DNA from: Campylorhamphus procurvoides
Lineage: Eukaryota; Chordata; Aves; Passeriformes; Dendrocolaptidae
Assembly: GCA_013396655.1 (NCBI GenBank)
Contig: WBMV01000259.1
Span: 723,348-787,347, forward strand
Direction of reading: 5' to 3'
DNA length: 64,000 nt
Position numbers and translations under genes: made by a program. Below are positions 37,801 through 45,984 of the stretch, in pieces; positions within the stretch are counted from its first letter, which is position 1, and each line of letters opens with the position of its first letter. Below the pieces are notes generated by a model. It was not told the origin of the DNA and did no database searches. It saw only the letters and a program-made list of their open reading frames with translations.

Positions 37801-40334
37801 TTTTAATAAAATACTGCTTACAGTGTTTTTTTCAGCTAATTCATCATTTTAAGATAGAGGAATTGTCTTTATATAGTTACTGATTTTGAAACAAGATTAT
37901 AAATACACTGAACGTTTTATTTCAGTTTAAAGGATCCTCCCACAGTGAAATTAAATACACAGCCTTTTCTGCCATTAATTTTTATCGTTTTCTGAGAGAA
38001 AATATTTCTGAAGACATGTTTGATTTATTTGCCTAACCATGGGTTAGTCATGTTTCAGTGTGGATTGTAGTGCTGTGAGTGTTTTGCAGGGTACTCTGAG
38101 GCCATAAAAGAAGATACTGTGTTAAAAAATAAAATAGGGTAAAATCACCTTTTCAAAAATTATTAAATGTGCCAGAACACTGAAGCTGAAGCAATTGCTT
38201 TTATTAATAAGCACTTTTAAAGCTACAGTTATGCAATTAAAAATTAATATATTTTCTAATGTTAGTGTGCTTCAAAGTGAAGTTGATTTTTGTGTTCTTG
38301 TGCCTTTGTCTCACACAGCAATGTGCTGGCTCTATCTGTGAGAAGTATGACCTGGAGGAATGTACTTGTGCCAGTTCAGATGGCAAGGATGACAGGGAGC
38401 TGTGCCATGTCTGCTGCATGAGGAAAAGTAAGAGCTGTGTGAACTGTAAATGCAGAGAGAGCAGGGGGTGTCGGAGGAAGCTTCCTGTGGTTTGAGTTCT
38501 TGCTGACTTGAGAGCACCCTGTGATCTTGTCCATACTTAGTTTCAGGTGGAGATTGTACTGTATTTTGTAGGCAGTACATTTATTTTGCATTTTTACTGA
38601 CTAACTAGGGCAGCATTTTGAACCACTGAAGGCCAGGATGGGTGTTCATGCAGAGATGTTTTAACTCAATGATGACTTGATTCCTTTGCCTTCACTTTGC
38701 AGTGGACCCAAGTACCTGTGCAAGCACCGGCTCCGTGCAGTGGCAGAGTCACTTCCATCTTGAAACGATCACTTTGCAGCCTGGATCTCCCTGCAATGAT
38801 TTCAAAGGCTACTGTGATGTGTTCATGAGGTGTCGCCTCGTAGATGCTGATGGCCCTCTAGCTAGGCTAAAGAAAGCAATTTTTAATCCAGAACTGTATG
38901 AAAATATTGCAGAATGGATTGTGGTAAGTGTATTTTTTTTATATTACAAGTGTAGTACAGAATTTACTTGTTAATCAGGACTCACAGTTGATAAGTGTTG
39001 CTGTGTATACACAGTGCTTCAGCATTCTTCGAAGTATAATTAGTCCTTGTTTTGCTAGTTTTTCTGTAAGCACCCTCAGTGCAGCAAATAAGTTTGATAG
39101 ATTGAAGGAAATGGAAACAAACAAATCATCAAGTAAATATTTTGTGTTAATACCTCTATTTATTCCACTGTCCCTTTGGGTGTTACTGTTCACATTCTTA
39201 ATTTACCATTTTCTCCTGTTTTAACTCTTCACATTTGAATGCTCTGATTTCTTTTAAGGAATAATTATTTTGTTCTTTAGCATTCATTATTTTTGTTGTG
39301 TTGGATGATGCTTTCCTAAAAATAAACTGGCAGGAGAGTTACAATGAAACACCATTATAGAGCTGTATAGTCAATTTTGTGTAAGCTGTTGGTTGTTTTA
39401 GGTTTCTGTAGCTCTGTTGTGTATCTTCTGTGAAATACTCTTCTGCTACTAGAATGGGTCTGATGTATTTGGGCTTTTCTGTGTGAGAACTCTGGGGACT
39501 TATTTCTTTAAAATGTTATGGTCACGTTTTCTCCATGATGCTTCAGGAAAGCTTTTTGATGACTTTTAAGGCCGAGGAAAGCCACATGCAATGTCTTTTG
39601 TCTTCTGTGCATGTGTGCCAGCCCCCAAAACCTGTTTTGTTGTTGTTTTTTAGGCTTATTGGTGGGCAGTGTTGCTTATGGGAATTGCATTGATCATGTT
39701 AATGGCTGGTTTCATTAAGATATGCAGTGTTCATACTCCGAGCAGTAATCCAAAGTTGCCTCCTCATAAACCACTTCCAGGTAAGTACACCAGATAATTA
39801 AATACATCCTCAACTCTTTTGTTATGAAGGGAAATTGTAGGTGTCCCAGCCTGCAGTTCTTAGTCTGGCACTGTGGAACTGCAAATGGAATCAATGCCAG
39901 TGAAACAATTGATAAAAATCTCATTCTTGCCTCACTTTCCTATAACATAATATGCATATCAAAAGAAAGCTTTGAAGACTTTTTCAGAGTCAGAGTTCCT
40001 TTTATTTCCTATTCCGTGCTACATTTGGTAAGAATTGGCCTGTTTAAGGAACTATTGTTGAGATACTGAAATGTATTCTGTAAGTACTCCGTTTAAAGCT
40101 TCTCAGGTCTAAATCTGAAGCCTTTCAGAAAAATTAATTCTGTCTAATTTGCGTGGCCAGGGCAATTCTTCTGGAAAGAACTTGTTGGTTTGGGTTTTCT
40201 GAAATGAATTTTAATACTGGATACCTTTCTGTGCAACAGGCACTTTAAAAAGGAGGAGACCACCACAAACCACTCAGCCCCCGCAGCGGCAAAGGCCCCG
40301 AGAGAGTTATCAGATGGGACATATGAGACGTTGA
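7700..40334 (+). CDS. ADAM10: ADAM10 metalloprotease, coding exons 2-16 (joined)
   Basis: ADAM10 is a type I membrane zinc metalloprotease that sheds ectodomains (Notch, APP, N- and E-cadherin) at the cell surface. Fifteen coding exons with GT-AG borders and matching phases join into one frame of 731 residues after the signal peptide (human 730). Domains in order: prodomain (exons 2-6) with the cysteine-switch region KYGPQGGC, an upstream RAKR proprotein-convertase site and the RKKR furin site; catalytic domain (exons 6-10) with zinc motif [11 protein letters not shown]; disintegrin and cysteine-rich domains (exons 11-14); transmembrane segment (exon 15); a short proline- and arginine-rich tail (exon 16). 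The four N-glycosylation sequons of the human protein (RNIS, INTT, RNIS, NFT) are all present. The gene looks intact. The signal peptide exon lies left of the window. Confidence 0.98.
8484..8497. repeat. (TA)7 microsatellite
   Basis: Seven uninterrupted TA units within intron 2. Confidence 0.9.
15242..15259. repeat. 18-bp perfect AT-rich palindrome
   Basis: TAACTATATATATAGTTA is its own reverse complement. It is simple-sequence-like (a TA core) and close to chance expectation for an AT-rich 64 kb. Confidence 0.8.
15905..15955 (+). mobile_element. Possible CR1 3'-end remnant
   Basis: The words AGGGTGTTAGACTGGAT and AGGGGTTTCTCCCAACTCT resemble the conserved CR1 3' tail (ggxTGGACTGGATGATCTxxAAGGTxxCTTCCAACtct). 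The flanks do not extend the match, so this is either a very old fragment or chance. Confidence 0.3.
19382..19500 (+). CDS. ADAM10: ADAM10 exon 3 (prodomain)
   Basis: After CACTTTAG the first base completes the Arg codon, then [17 protein letters not shown] through [12 protein letters not shown], ending one base into a Gly codon before GTAAGT. Length is 119 bp. Human has H where this has the first Q, and ETSNKVL where this has EISNQVI. Confidence 0.97.
19501..20782 (+). other. ADAM10: ADAM10 intron 3
   Basis: 1.28 kb of AT-rich intron with a strong GTAAGT donor and AACAG acceptor. No repeat or gene recognised. Confidence 0.85.
20783..20941 (+). CDS. ADAM10: ADAM10 exon 4 (prodomain)
   Basis: Encodes [16 protein letters not shown] onward to [11 protein letters not shown], ending one base into a Lys codon before GTGAGT. 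Length is 159 bp. Human reads EEGSFSHGSVIDGRF at the start; the rest of the exon is nearly identical. Confidence 0.97.
27235..27247. repeat. (AT)6 microsatellite
   Basis: A short alternating AT tract in intron 4. Confidence 0.85.
27428..27442. repeat. A15 homopolymer
   Basis: Fifteen A residues followed by an A-rich stretch in intron 4. No adjoining retroelement body was recognised, so a retroposed tail is not shown. Confidence 0.85.
27815..27829 (-). mobile_element. Possible CR1 tail remnant
   Basis: AATCATAGAATGGTT is the word typically seen at the 3' end of avian CR1 in reverse orientation (ATTCTATGATT on the minus strand). The adjoining bases do not continue the consensus, so the call is weak. 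Confidence 0.3.
27944..28047 (+). CDS. ADAM10: ADAM10 exon 5 (prodomain, cysteine switch)
   Basis: Completes a Lys codon and reads [15 protein letters not shown] and on to [12 protein letters not shown], ending in phase 0 before GTACAA. The single Cys in GPQGGCADH is the prodomain cysteine proposed to act as the cysteine switch. The last seven codons begin a variable linker that differs from human. Confidence 0.97.
28048..29471 (+). other. ADAM10: ADAM10 intron 5
   Basis: 1.4 kb, AT-rich, no repeats or genes recognised. Confidence 0.85.
29472..29621 (+). CDS. ADAM10: ADAM10 exon 6 (furin site, start of protease domain)
   Basis: 150 bp in phase 0 at both ends. Reads [18 protein letters not shown], then [17 protein letters not shown] and on to [13 protein letters not shown] is the furin/PC7 cleavage site that releases the mature protease. 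The linker ahead of it is one residue longer than in human and poorly conserved, whereas the part after it is nearly identical. Confidence 0.97.
29622..30777 (+). other. ADAM10: ADAM10 intron 6
   Basis: 1.16 kb with no recognised repeat or gene. Confidence 0.85.
30778..30870 (+). CDS. ADAM10: ADAM10 exon 7 (protease domain)
   Basis: 93 bp, 31 whole codons, [13 protein letters not shown] through MVKRIR before GTAAGT. Contains the RNIS sequon, a glycosylation site known in mammalian ADAM10. Confidence 0.97.
31495..31678 (+). CDS. ADAM10: ADAM10 exon 8 (protease domain)
   Basis: Reads [18 protein letters not shown] and on to [21 protein letters not shown], ending one base into a Gly codon. The INTT sequon is conserved. 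The downstream half is identical to human, as expected for the protease core. If the donor were skipped the frame would run on for only a short unrelated tail. Confidence 0.97.
31679..33790 (+). other. ADAM10: ADAM10 intron 8
   Basis: 2.1 kb, AT-rich, with no repeat or gene that I recognise. Confidence 0.85.
33791..33954 (+). CDS. ADAM10: ADAM10 exon 9 (zinc site, first part)
   Basis: Reads [18 protein letters not shown] and on to [15 protein letters not shown], ending in phase 0 before GTGAGT. It supplies two of the three zinc-binding histidines and the catalytic glutamate (human H383, E384, H387). The third histidine is the first codon of the next exon. Confidence 0.98.
33955..35550 (+). 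other. ADAM10: ADAM10 intron 9
   Basis: 1.6 kb interrupting the zinc motif. An A- and C-rich low-complexity patch lies at about 35340-35395. No gene recognised. Confidence 0.85.
35551..35734 (+). CDS. ADAM10: ADAM10 exon 10 (zinc site third His, Met-turn)
   Basis: Opens with the third zinc ligand ([16 protein letters not shown]) and continues through [18 protein letters not shown], which holds the Met-turn typical of metzincins, and the RNIS sequon, to KKRNNCFV. Ends one base into a Glu codon before GTATGT. Nearly identical to human (GTEC there, GMEC here). Confidence 0.98.
35735..36572 (+). other. ADAM10: ADAM10 intron 10
   Basis: 838 bp, about 250 of which are the CR1 fragment described separately. 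The rest is unremarkable. Confidence 0.85.
35895..36145 (+). mobile_element. CR1 LINE 3'-region fragment
   Basis: Plus-orientation CR1 sequence: GGGCCACAAGGATTGTTAA, then the GGTTGGATCATCTGACATATGAGG block (CR1 'ggctggagcacctctcctatgagg'), GGCTCTTCTCAGCC, an AGACTGTTTGCA block and a GACTAGAGGTAA block with the expected spacing. It is 5'-truncated, lacks the very 3' tail, and carries many substitutions, so it is an old inactive insertion. Confidence 0.85.
36573..36723 (+). CDS. ADAM10: ADAM10 exon 11 (disintegrin domain)
   Basis: Completes Glu and reads [20 protein letters not shown] and on to [10 protein letters not shown], ending two bases into a Ser codon. The cysteine pattern of the disintegrin domain is intact. 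Differences from human include KDQCCYD for KDECCFD and GKFC for GKQC. Confidence 0.97.
37023..37206 (+). CDS. ADAM10: ADAM10 exon 12 (disintegrin domain)
   Basis: Reads [16 protein letters not shown] and on through [15 protein letters not shown] to NTQVCING, phase 0 before GTATGG. Contains the NFT sequon. All cysteines align with human. The frame stays open for 47 codons into intron 12 (see findings). Confidence 0.97.
37207..38318 (+). other. ADAM10: ADAM10 intron 12
   Basis: 1.1 kb. The exon 12 frame continues to a TAA at 37345-37347, and an AATAAA lies at 37503-37508 with T-rich sequence downstream, a layout that could serve as an intronic poly(A) site. Confidence 0.8.
37503..37508 (+). 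promoter_or_regulatory. ADAM10: Candidate intronic poly(A) signal
   Basis: Canonical AATAAA about 155 bases after the stop codon that an exon 12-intron 12 read-through transcript would use. The following 60 bases include TTTGTTTTATTG. The hexamer is seen directly; its use is inference. Confidence 0.3.
38319..38427 (+). CDS. ADAM10: ADAM10 exon 13 (cysteine-rich domain)
   Basis: Reads [20 protein letters not shown] and on through CHVCCMRK, ending one base into a Met codon before GTAAGA. Human differs at KYGLEE and KDDKELC. Confidence 0.97.
38703..38923 (+). CDS. ADAM10: ADAM10 exon 14 (cysteine-rich domain and stalk)
   Basis: Completes Met and reads [17 protein letters not shown], then [16 protein letters not shown] and [18 protein letters not shown] through the membrane-proximal stalk to ENIAEWIV. 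Phase 0 before GTAAGT. The most changed spot relative to human is [10 protein letters not shown] (human SRHFSGRTIT). Confidence 0.97.
38924..39653 (+). other. ADAM10: ADAM10 intron 14
   Basis: 730 bp between the stalk and the transmembrane exon. No repeat or gene recognised. Confidence 0.85.
39654..39780 (+). CDS. ADAM10: ADAM10 exon 15 (transmembrane segment)
   Basis: Reads [20 protein letters not shown], the single membrane span, followed by [20 protein letters not shown]. Human has HWWAVLL and PPPKP. Ends one base into a Gly codon before GTAAGT. Confidence 0.98.
40240..40334 (+). CDS. ADAM10: ADAM10 exon 16 coding part (cytoplasmic tail, stop)
   Basis: Completes Gly and reads [20 protein letters not shown], then [10 protein letters not shown] and TGA. 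The RRR motif is the ER-retention signal described for ADAM10, and the proline-rich stretch is its SH3-binding region. Compared with human (PPQPIQQPQRQ) only the PxxP core differs. Confidence 0.98.
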
Positions 40335-40442
40335 CTGCAGCTTTTTGCCTTGGATCTTCCTAGTGCCTACAATGGGAAAACTCGCTCCAAAGAAAACCTA
40401 ATAAGTCGTTGTCCCCAGTCTAACTCTCAAAAATTGAAGAGG

Positions 40443-40460
40443 AAAAAAAAAAAAAAAAAA
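40443..40460 (+). repeat. A18 tract in the ADAM10 3' UTR
   Basis: Eighteen uninterrupted A residues about 110 bases after the stop codon. Confidence 0.95.
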
Positions 40461-42440
40461 CAAGCAAAAAGCATGATATGCCCTCAAAACAAGTGGAAGT
40501 GGTTAATTTTTAATGAGCGAATCTTCCAGCTCAAAAAAGAAGAAAAGTGGGGTTTTTTTCTTGCATATTTTTAATTTAGTGGCACCAAGGCCTAGCATAT
40601 CATGATTCTCTCCCCCTTCTGTGCTCTTCATTGCTGCATTTTCTTCACTTGCAGGCAAATATGGCTGTAGTAAAACTTTTACTCAAGAATTGAGAAAAAT
40701 ATCTATTTTTCAACTGCCAGACAAGGCTAGGAAGCTAGACCACCTCAGCATTGAGACATTACCTGTCAATGTATATACATTGTTATATGCAGACATGTAT
40801 TTCTAACGTACACCCGTACTTGTGTGCAATTGTAAACAAGAGAATTGCAATATGGATGTTTCTTTGTATTATAAAACTTTTCCGCTATTAATGAAGAAAT
40901 TACTGTTTAATTGACATACTCAGGATAACAGAGGATGATGGTGTGTAGTGGTCAAGGATCCTGTGATGCTTTACACAGCAGTTTTGAATCCAATCACACT
41001 TCTTTTATCATTATCAAGCTCATTTCATCTTTATCCAACAGCTGCTAAGACACAGCAAGCAAGATTGGATGGTCTTGTAGAGATATAACAGGTGTTCTAC
41101 AAACTTTGCAAGTGTCAGAATGTTTCAAAAATGTTATATGTAAGTGTCTTTCTTGTAGCTCAGCGTAAGTATTTTAATTTGTCTGATTATTCAGTTAAAT
41201 AATGAATAGTTAGATGAAAGATTTCCATGCTTTATTAGAAAATTCTGCCTGTTACTCAACTTGTTTTAAAAATTGCAACCAGTTTATTTGGGCTATTCAG
41301 ATACTCTTACAGTATGGTGATTAAGTTCTAAGGATGTGGAAAGAGAAAGGCTGTAGCTTTTTTATTTTCTTTTTTAAATTTATCAGGTATTTGGATAACT
41401 TTTCATCATGATACTGTTGATTCATAACCACTAAAACAGAGTGATTTGCCTGGCGACTGTGGCAGAGTTAAAATCGTAGGTAGGACTACCAATTTTCCCA
41501 CATTTTATACCAGTAGTGAAGTTCAACAGCACAATGTCCCATTCCAGAGTTTTTATGACGAATGTAAATAATTGGCGTTTTTGAAGATGAAACAAAAGAT
41601 GTCTTAAGGTGCTTACTGCTATGCAGGAGATGAAAGGGGGCATTACAAAACGTTTAAGCTTGTGATGTATTTATTGCTTGTTTTCCAAAAGCACCGAGCT
41701 AATTAGAGAGATGCAAATGGCTATAATTTTCCTGGCTTTGCTTAGGAGAAAATTTACTAAGGGTTGGACAGGCTTCCTTTGTTTGTTTCTGTTTTGGTTT
41801 TGTTTTGTTTTTTAAGAGTATAAGGTTTACACAATCATTCTCATAATGTGACGCAAGCCAGCAAGGCCAAAAATGTTACAGAATATAATGGGATCTCTTC
41901 CTTGTAAACTTGTACAGTATGTGGTAACTTTTTCAAAATACAGCTTTTTGTACATGGTTTAGAGACAAATTTTGTACATGAAACCCCAAGTCCAATAGGC
42001 TATATAAATAATTCTAAATGATCTTAACTAGTTAGAAGTGTATGTAGTTGCTTTTAAGTCATTTTAAATACATTCGTTTTAAGACTGTGCAAAGATTGGA
42101 AGTGGGTTTGCATTTCTAAAATGGTGACTTTTATTCAGCAAGAGTTCTTAGTAACTTCTTGAGTGTGGTAGACTTTGGAACATGTAAATTTTTTGCCTGT
42201 AATGTTATCCTGTGGTAGGATTTTGGCAGACAAATGCTGCCCTATTTTATTTTGAGTCTAAGTTAAATGTTTTCTGAAAACAGAAATGTGCACTGAACTC
42301 TCCACTGCAAGTCAAGATGTGGTAAAACCGAAAGAAAGTTCAAGACAATGAAAAGGAATACTACTGTTGATTCATGTCCACTGTGTTTTATACAGTATCT
42401 TTTTTGTTCACTTTGGAAATTTTTACTAAAAAATGCAAAA

Positions 42441-42446
42441 AATAAA
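42441..42446 (+). promoter_or_regulatory. ADAM10: ADAM10 poly(A) signal
   Basis: AATAAA followed by AGTATTGTGCAAAG and then a GT/T-rich patch. A second AATAAA stands at 42493-42498 and may act as an alternative. Confidence 0.7.
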
Positions 42447-42469
42447 GTATTGTGCAAAGATATGTAAGG

Positions 42470-45400
42470 TTTTTTGAAACTTGAAATGCATTAATAAATA
42501 GACTTGATGAAATCATCTTCTGAAGATCCATTTCCTTGTCGAACCCTGAAAGAAGCCAAAAGGATACACAGATTCTGCTTCTACTCAGTGTTTGGCTTTT
42601 GCTGGAAAGGGGCTGTCATGCCAAGGATTAATTGTGTTGTCTCTACCCTATCCAAGTGCCCCTCTCAATTTTAACATCATGCAGTTACATATAAGAATAA
42701 ATGTGTTCGTGTTAACCTGTTTAAGCAAAAGCTCCAAAACTCACTTTAAACTACTTAAATAATCACAGGCATAAAACTTTCTCTGTCCTTACCTTCAAAG
42801 TGAGAATTAGTTGCTGGTGAGGTATTCAAGCCTGGCAGGAAAGCTACTGAGTGATGCCTTCAGAAATAAATCTGTATTTGGAGAGGAACATTGGAATTCA
42901 TATGCAATCCTCTGCCTATACAGCTGATGGGTAAGACTTGCAGAAGGAGCCAGTGTGCTTTTGCCAGGTGTTTTACAACTGCTCAGCTGGGTCTCCCTGG
43001 TTCTGTGTGTGTTGTGGGGTTTGATTGAAGTGATTACACTGCTTTTAAAAGCCAGGTCCTGCCAGTGAGCCTTTGATTCTTTGGGCAGTTTGTGGAGAGT
43101 GGCCTGCGTGGACCTCTGTGTCCCTGAGTGAGCAGTGCCACTTTGATGTTACTAAAGCACGGTCAGAGTTCCTTCCTCACAGTGCTTCCCCACCACCCCC
43201 CTGTCCCCCAGGACTTTTTTTAATAAAAGTCCTTTTAGCTAAAGAGCCCTGTCTGTGCAAAAGGCATTAAAAGAAAATCACTTGGAGCAGAGCCCATCTG
43301 CAAATCCACATCATGGGTGCCTAATAGATTTAGTGATGGTTGTGTTTGTCTCCCTAGGAATGGAAACCATAGGGGTGGGAATAATGCCTAAGCACCTAAA
43401 ATACAAATTTCATGTATATTCTAAATATATTTTAAAATATATGTGAAATGAATGCATAAGCAGCTGTAATTTTTGTAACTAATATTTGACGTAATAATCC
43501 TTAGTTGTTTCTATTCACTTAATCATCTTCCATTTCTTAATGTTTAAATCACTAAATATATATATTGACCTTTGGTGCAGATGCAGCATAGTCAGAATGG
43601 TGTGAATGTGAGAAGGGCACCAAATTCCTCTTTAAGCTATGAAACTTCATTTATACCACACAGACTGTAAGTCATTGCTAGAATTTGCCTTTCAATTAAT
43701 GTTCCAATATTTCTTTCAGGAAAAACACAGAAGGGAAGCCAGAGGTTTTGACTTCTCACTGTTGGAGGTTCATTATTGCAGAGAGGTGATTAAAAGGACA
43801 GCAGTCACTCTGTCATGCTGAGCTGTGTGTGCTCTCACCAAGGTCAGGAAACAGCAATAATTCCCAAGAGCACAAAGTAAGGTGTTTGGAGTTATGATTT
43901 CAGTGTTATGTTCAGGCATTGGGTGTGACTCTGAGTATGGTGCAACTTGGCCTTTATTTTATTTTCAAGTCAGAAATTAGGGTAGTGACTGGCAAAACAC
44001 AGGCACAGAATTGGTTTGGACTTACTTATTCTGAAGCCATTTTTCACAAATAGTATCTTCGTATCTGCAAGTCTTTCCAGTGGATTGCAGCTCCAACAAA
44101 TGTGAAAAATAAGCCAACCAAAAGGCTTGGTGCTTCCCTGCCTCTCTCAGGGATGCTTTTGGCTGAAATTCCCTTCTGTGTACGCTCCCGATTTGACTTT
44201 GCAATTGAATTTAAGCACGTGGTTTTTCCACAGTACAGAATAGACAGCTTATTACAGAGCTTTAATAAAATAATTATGCTACAAAATTGAAATATTTGGG
44301 ATAGCAACCTGACTTCAATTGTAATTTTTGACATAGAAGGTGGAAATATTTTGTGTTTAGGAAACCAATCTGCTTCATTGAACAAAATCTTTCAAAGCAC
44401 AATCATTTGTTTTCAGTGAGGATCTGAAGATTCTTTAGAATGGAATTTGTATTTAAATCTTTAAATATTTATCCTAATTGAGATGCTACTCACAGCTGCC
44501 ATTTTAAATATTGAAACAGCTGAAAATGACACCTCAGGAAGGCCAGCTGCTTGTAAAAGTCAGAAGTTCATACTCTGAATGGCTGGCAGAGATGTCTCAT
44601 TCAACACTTGGTCACTGTCCATTGCTGGCAGGATTGCTCATTCTGCTCACCTTGTTCATTTGTGATGCTTTCTAAATAAATCTCGCTTTAATCCTGATCG
44701 TATCTGTATATTCTGGTTCAAAACTCCCTGCAGTATCTTGGTGTGAAAAATGTGCTTTGCTCCAGGTTTCAGACTTTCTTGCATGTCTTTTTTTACCATT
44801 TAGAGAACATTTTACACAAATTACGTTCAAAATGCAGAGTTGTAGAAACATAATTTTTAATGAATCTTGTGCTTAGCATTACAAAGTGGCAAATGAAACA
44901 CATACATATTGATTTCTATTTCAGTATGGACTTCCCAGAGAATAAAACCAATCTAAGACAATGTTTCTTTTTGTAGTTTATGTTCTGACATAGGAAACAA
45001 GGGAATTGTACATGTTTGACTGTATAAAGTTTGTTTATATTCTCTAAAGCTGTGTGAGAATTTTACCATTGTCATTTATTCTGGTAGTTTCAGGTCATGC
45101 TATAATCTGGTATACAGTGATTTGGAACCTAAAAATCTCAGCCTTACCTGAGCAGGTGAATATGATTTAAATGGAGAAATTAACTGAATTTAGCTGTGCC
45201 AGAATTTTATGTATTATATTAAGCATCATTAAAATCATTAAACTGCTAGTAATTTAAATCAGTTCTTTAATTAAAAGAGTTAAACAGCAAAGCATTTTCA
45301 AGTAGAGCAAAGTTTGGTTTAGAATTTTTAGGTGGTATGACAGCTCAAGCATTCTGGATATTGAGATGCATTTTGTTACCTATTTGGGAATATTTTATGA

Positions 45401-45770
45401 ACTATTTAACTCTCACTAGGAAATGATTTACAGAAGTTTTAACTGATGGTAGCTATCCATTAATGTTTCAAAGTATTTTGTGAGAAAAAGGCTCCTTTTG
45501 AGGCTCTCCCTCCCCCCCCCCTTAAATCCAACAAAATAGATTTTCAAACACTTCTGGCAATGATTCTTTTGAATAGTAATACTCTTTTTTCTGGTGAGCA
45601 GGTGCTTTTTTCAGACTTTAAACAGTTTAAAATTGACTGTTGCCTTGAAGTTGCTCACTGATCATTTTCAGCGTAGGCTTGTGGATGAACAAAGCACAAA
45701 TTTCAGCTTACTGTTACATCACAAAACGCCAGTATTCTAATATATTTTCTTCAGCACTCTGAAACCACTG
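42470..45770. other. Convergent intergenic region ADAM10 / LIPC
   Basis: About 3.3 kb between the two gene ends. Further AATAAA words occur on the + strand (43222, 44675) and their complements for the - strand (43953, 45075), so longer 3' UTRs for either gene cannot be excluded. A C10 run lies at 45512-45521. No coding gene, RNA gene or recognisable transposon was seen; the short frames here are consistent with chance. Confidence 0.7.
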
Positions 45771-45775
45771 GGGTA

Positions 45776-45781
45776 TTTAAT
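45776..45781 (-). promoter_or_regulatory. LIPC: Candidate LIPC poly(A) signal (ATTAAA)
   Basis: ATTAAA on the minus strand about 100 bases after the stop. A short 3' UTR would resemble human LIPC. It is the commonest AATAAA variant, but no canonical hexamer is near, so the assignment is tentative. Confidence 0.45.
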
Positions 45782-45821
45782 GCAGCCGTGTGGTTTTGAA
45801 CCATTTTACCAGATATGTAGT

Positions 45822-45868
45822 AGTTTGTCTGTTTTGGTGAGTTGTCTGTTTTGGTGAGTTGTCTGTTT
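45822..45868. repeat. 17-bp tandem repeat in the LIPC 3' UTR
   Basis: Two perfect copies of GTTTTGGTGAGTTGTCT (45831-45847 and 45848-45864), with partial copies on both sides. It begins only ten bases after the LIPC stop codon in transcript order. Confidence 0.95.
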
Positions 45869-45878
45869 GTGTCCTTGC

Positions 45879-45984
45879 TCATTTCCTGTCCTGTCTCTGA
45901 AAGCGATCCTCACACCTCACAAATGTCTTCTCTTGGGATGGATGCAGGTGCACGTTGTCGATGCTTTGGGAGCAAAATGTCATT
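45879..45984 (-). CDS. LIPC: LIPC exon 9 (C-terminus, stop)
   Basis: After CTTTCTAG one base completes Lys, then [34 protein letters not shown] and TGA. The human counterpart is MTFCSENTDDLLLRPT with QEKIFVKC, so the assignment is firm. The two cysteines of the final disulphide are kept. The tail after the last Cys is shorter and less basic than the human one. Confidence 0.95.

Larger units (their letters stand above)
40335..42460 (+). other. ADAM10: ADAM10 3' UTR
   Basis: About 2.1 kb from the stop codon to just past the AATAAA at 42441. It is AT-rich and contains an A18 run, three TACTGT hexamers (40901, 41412, 42362) and a duplicated 14-base word. The exact cleavage site is inferred from the signal position. 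Confidence 0.8.
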
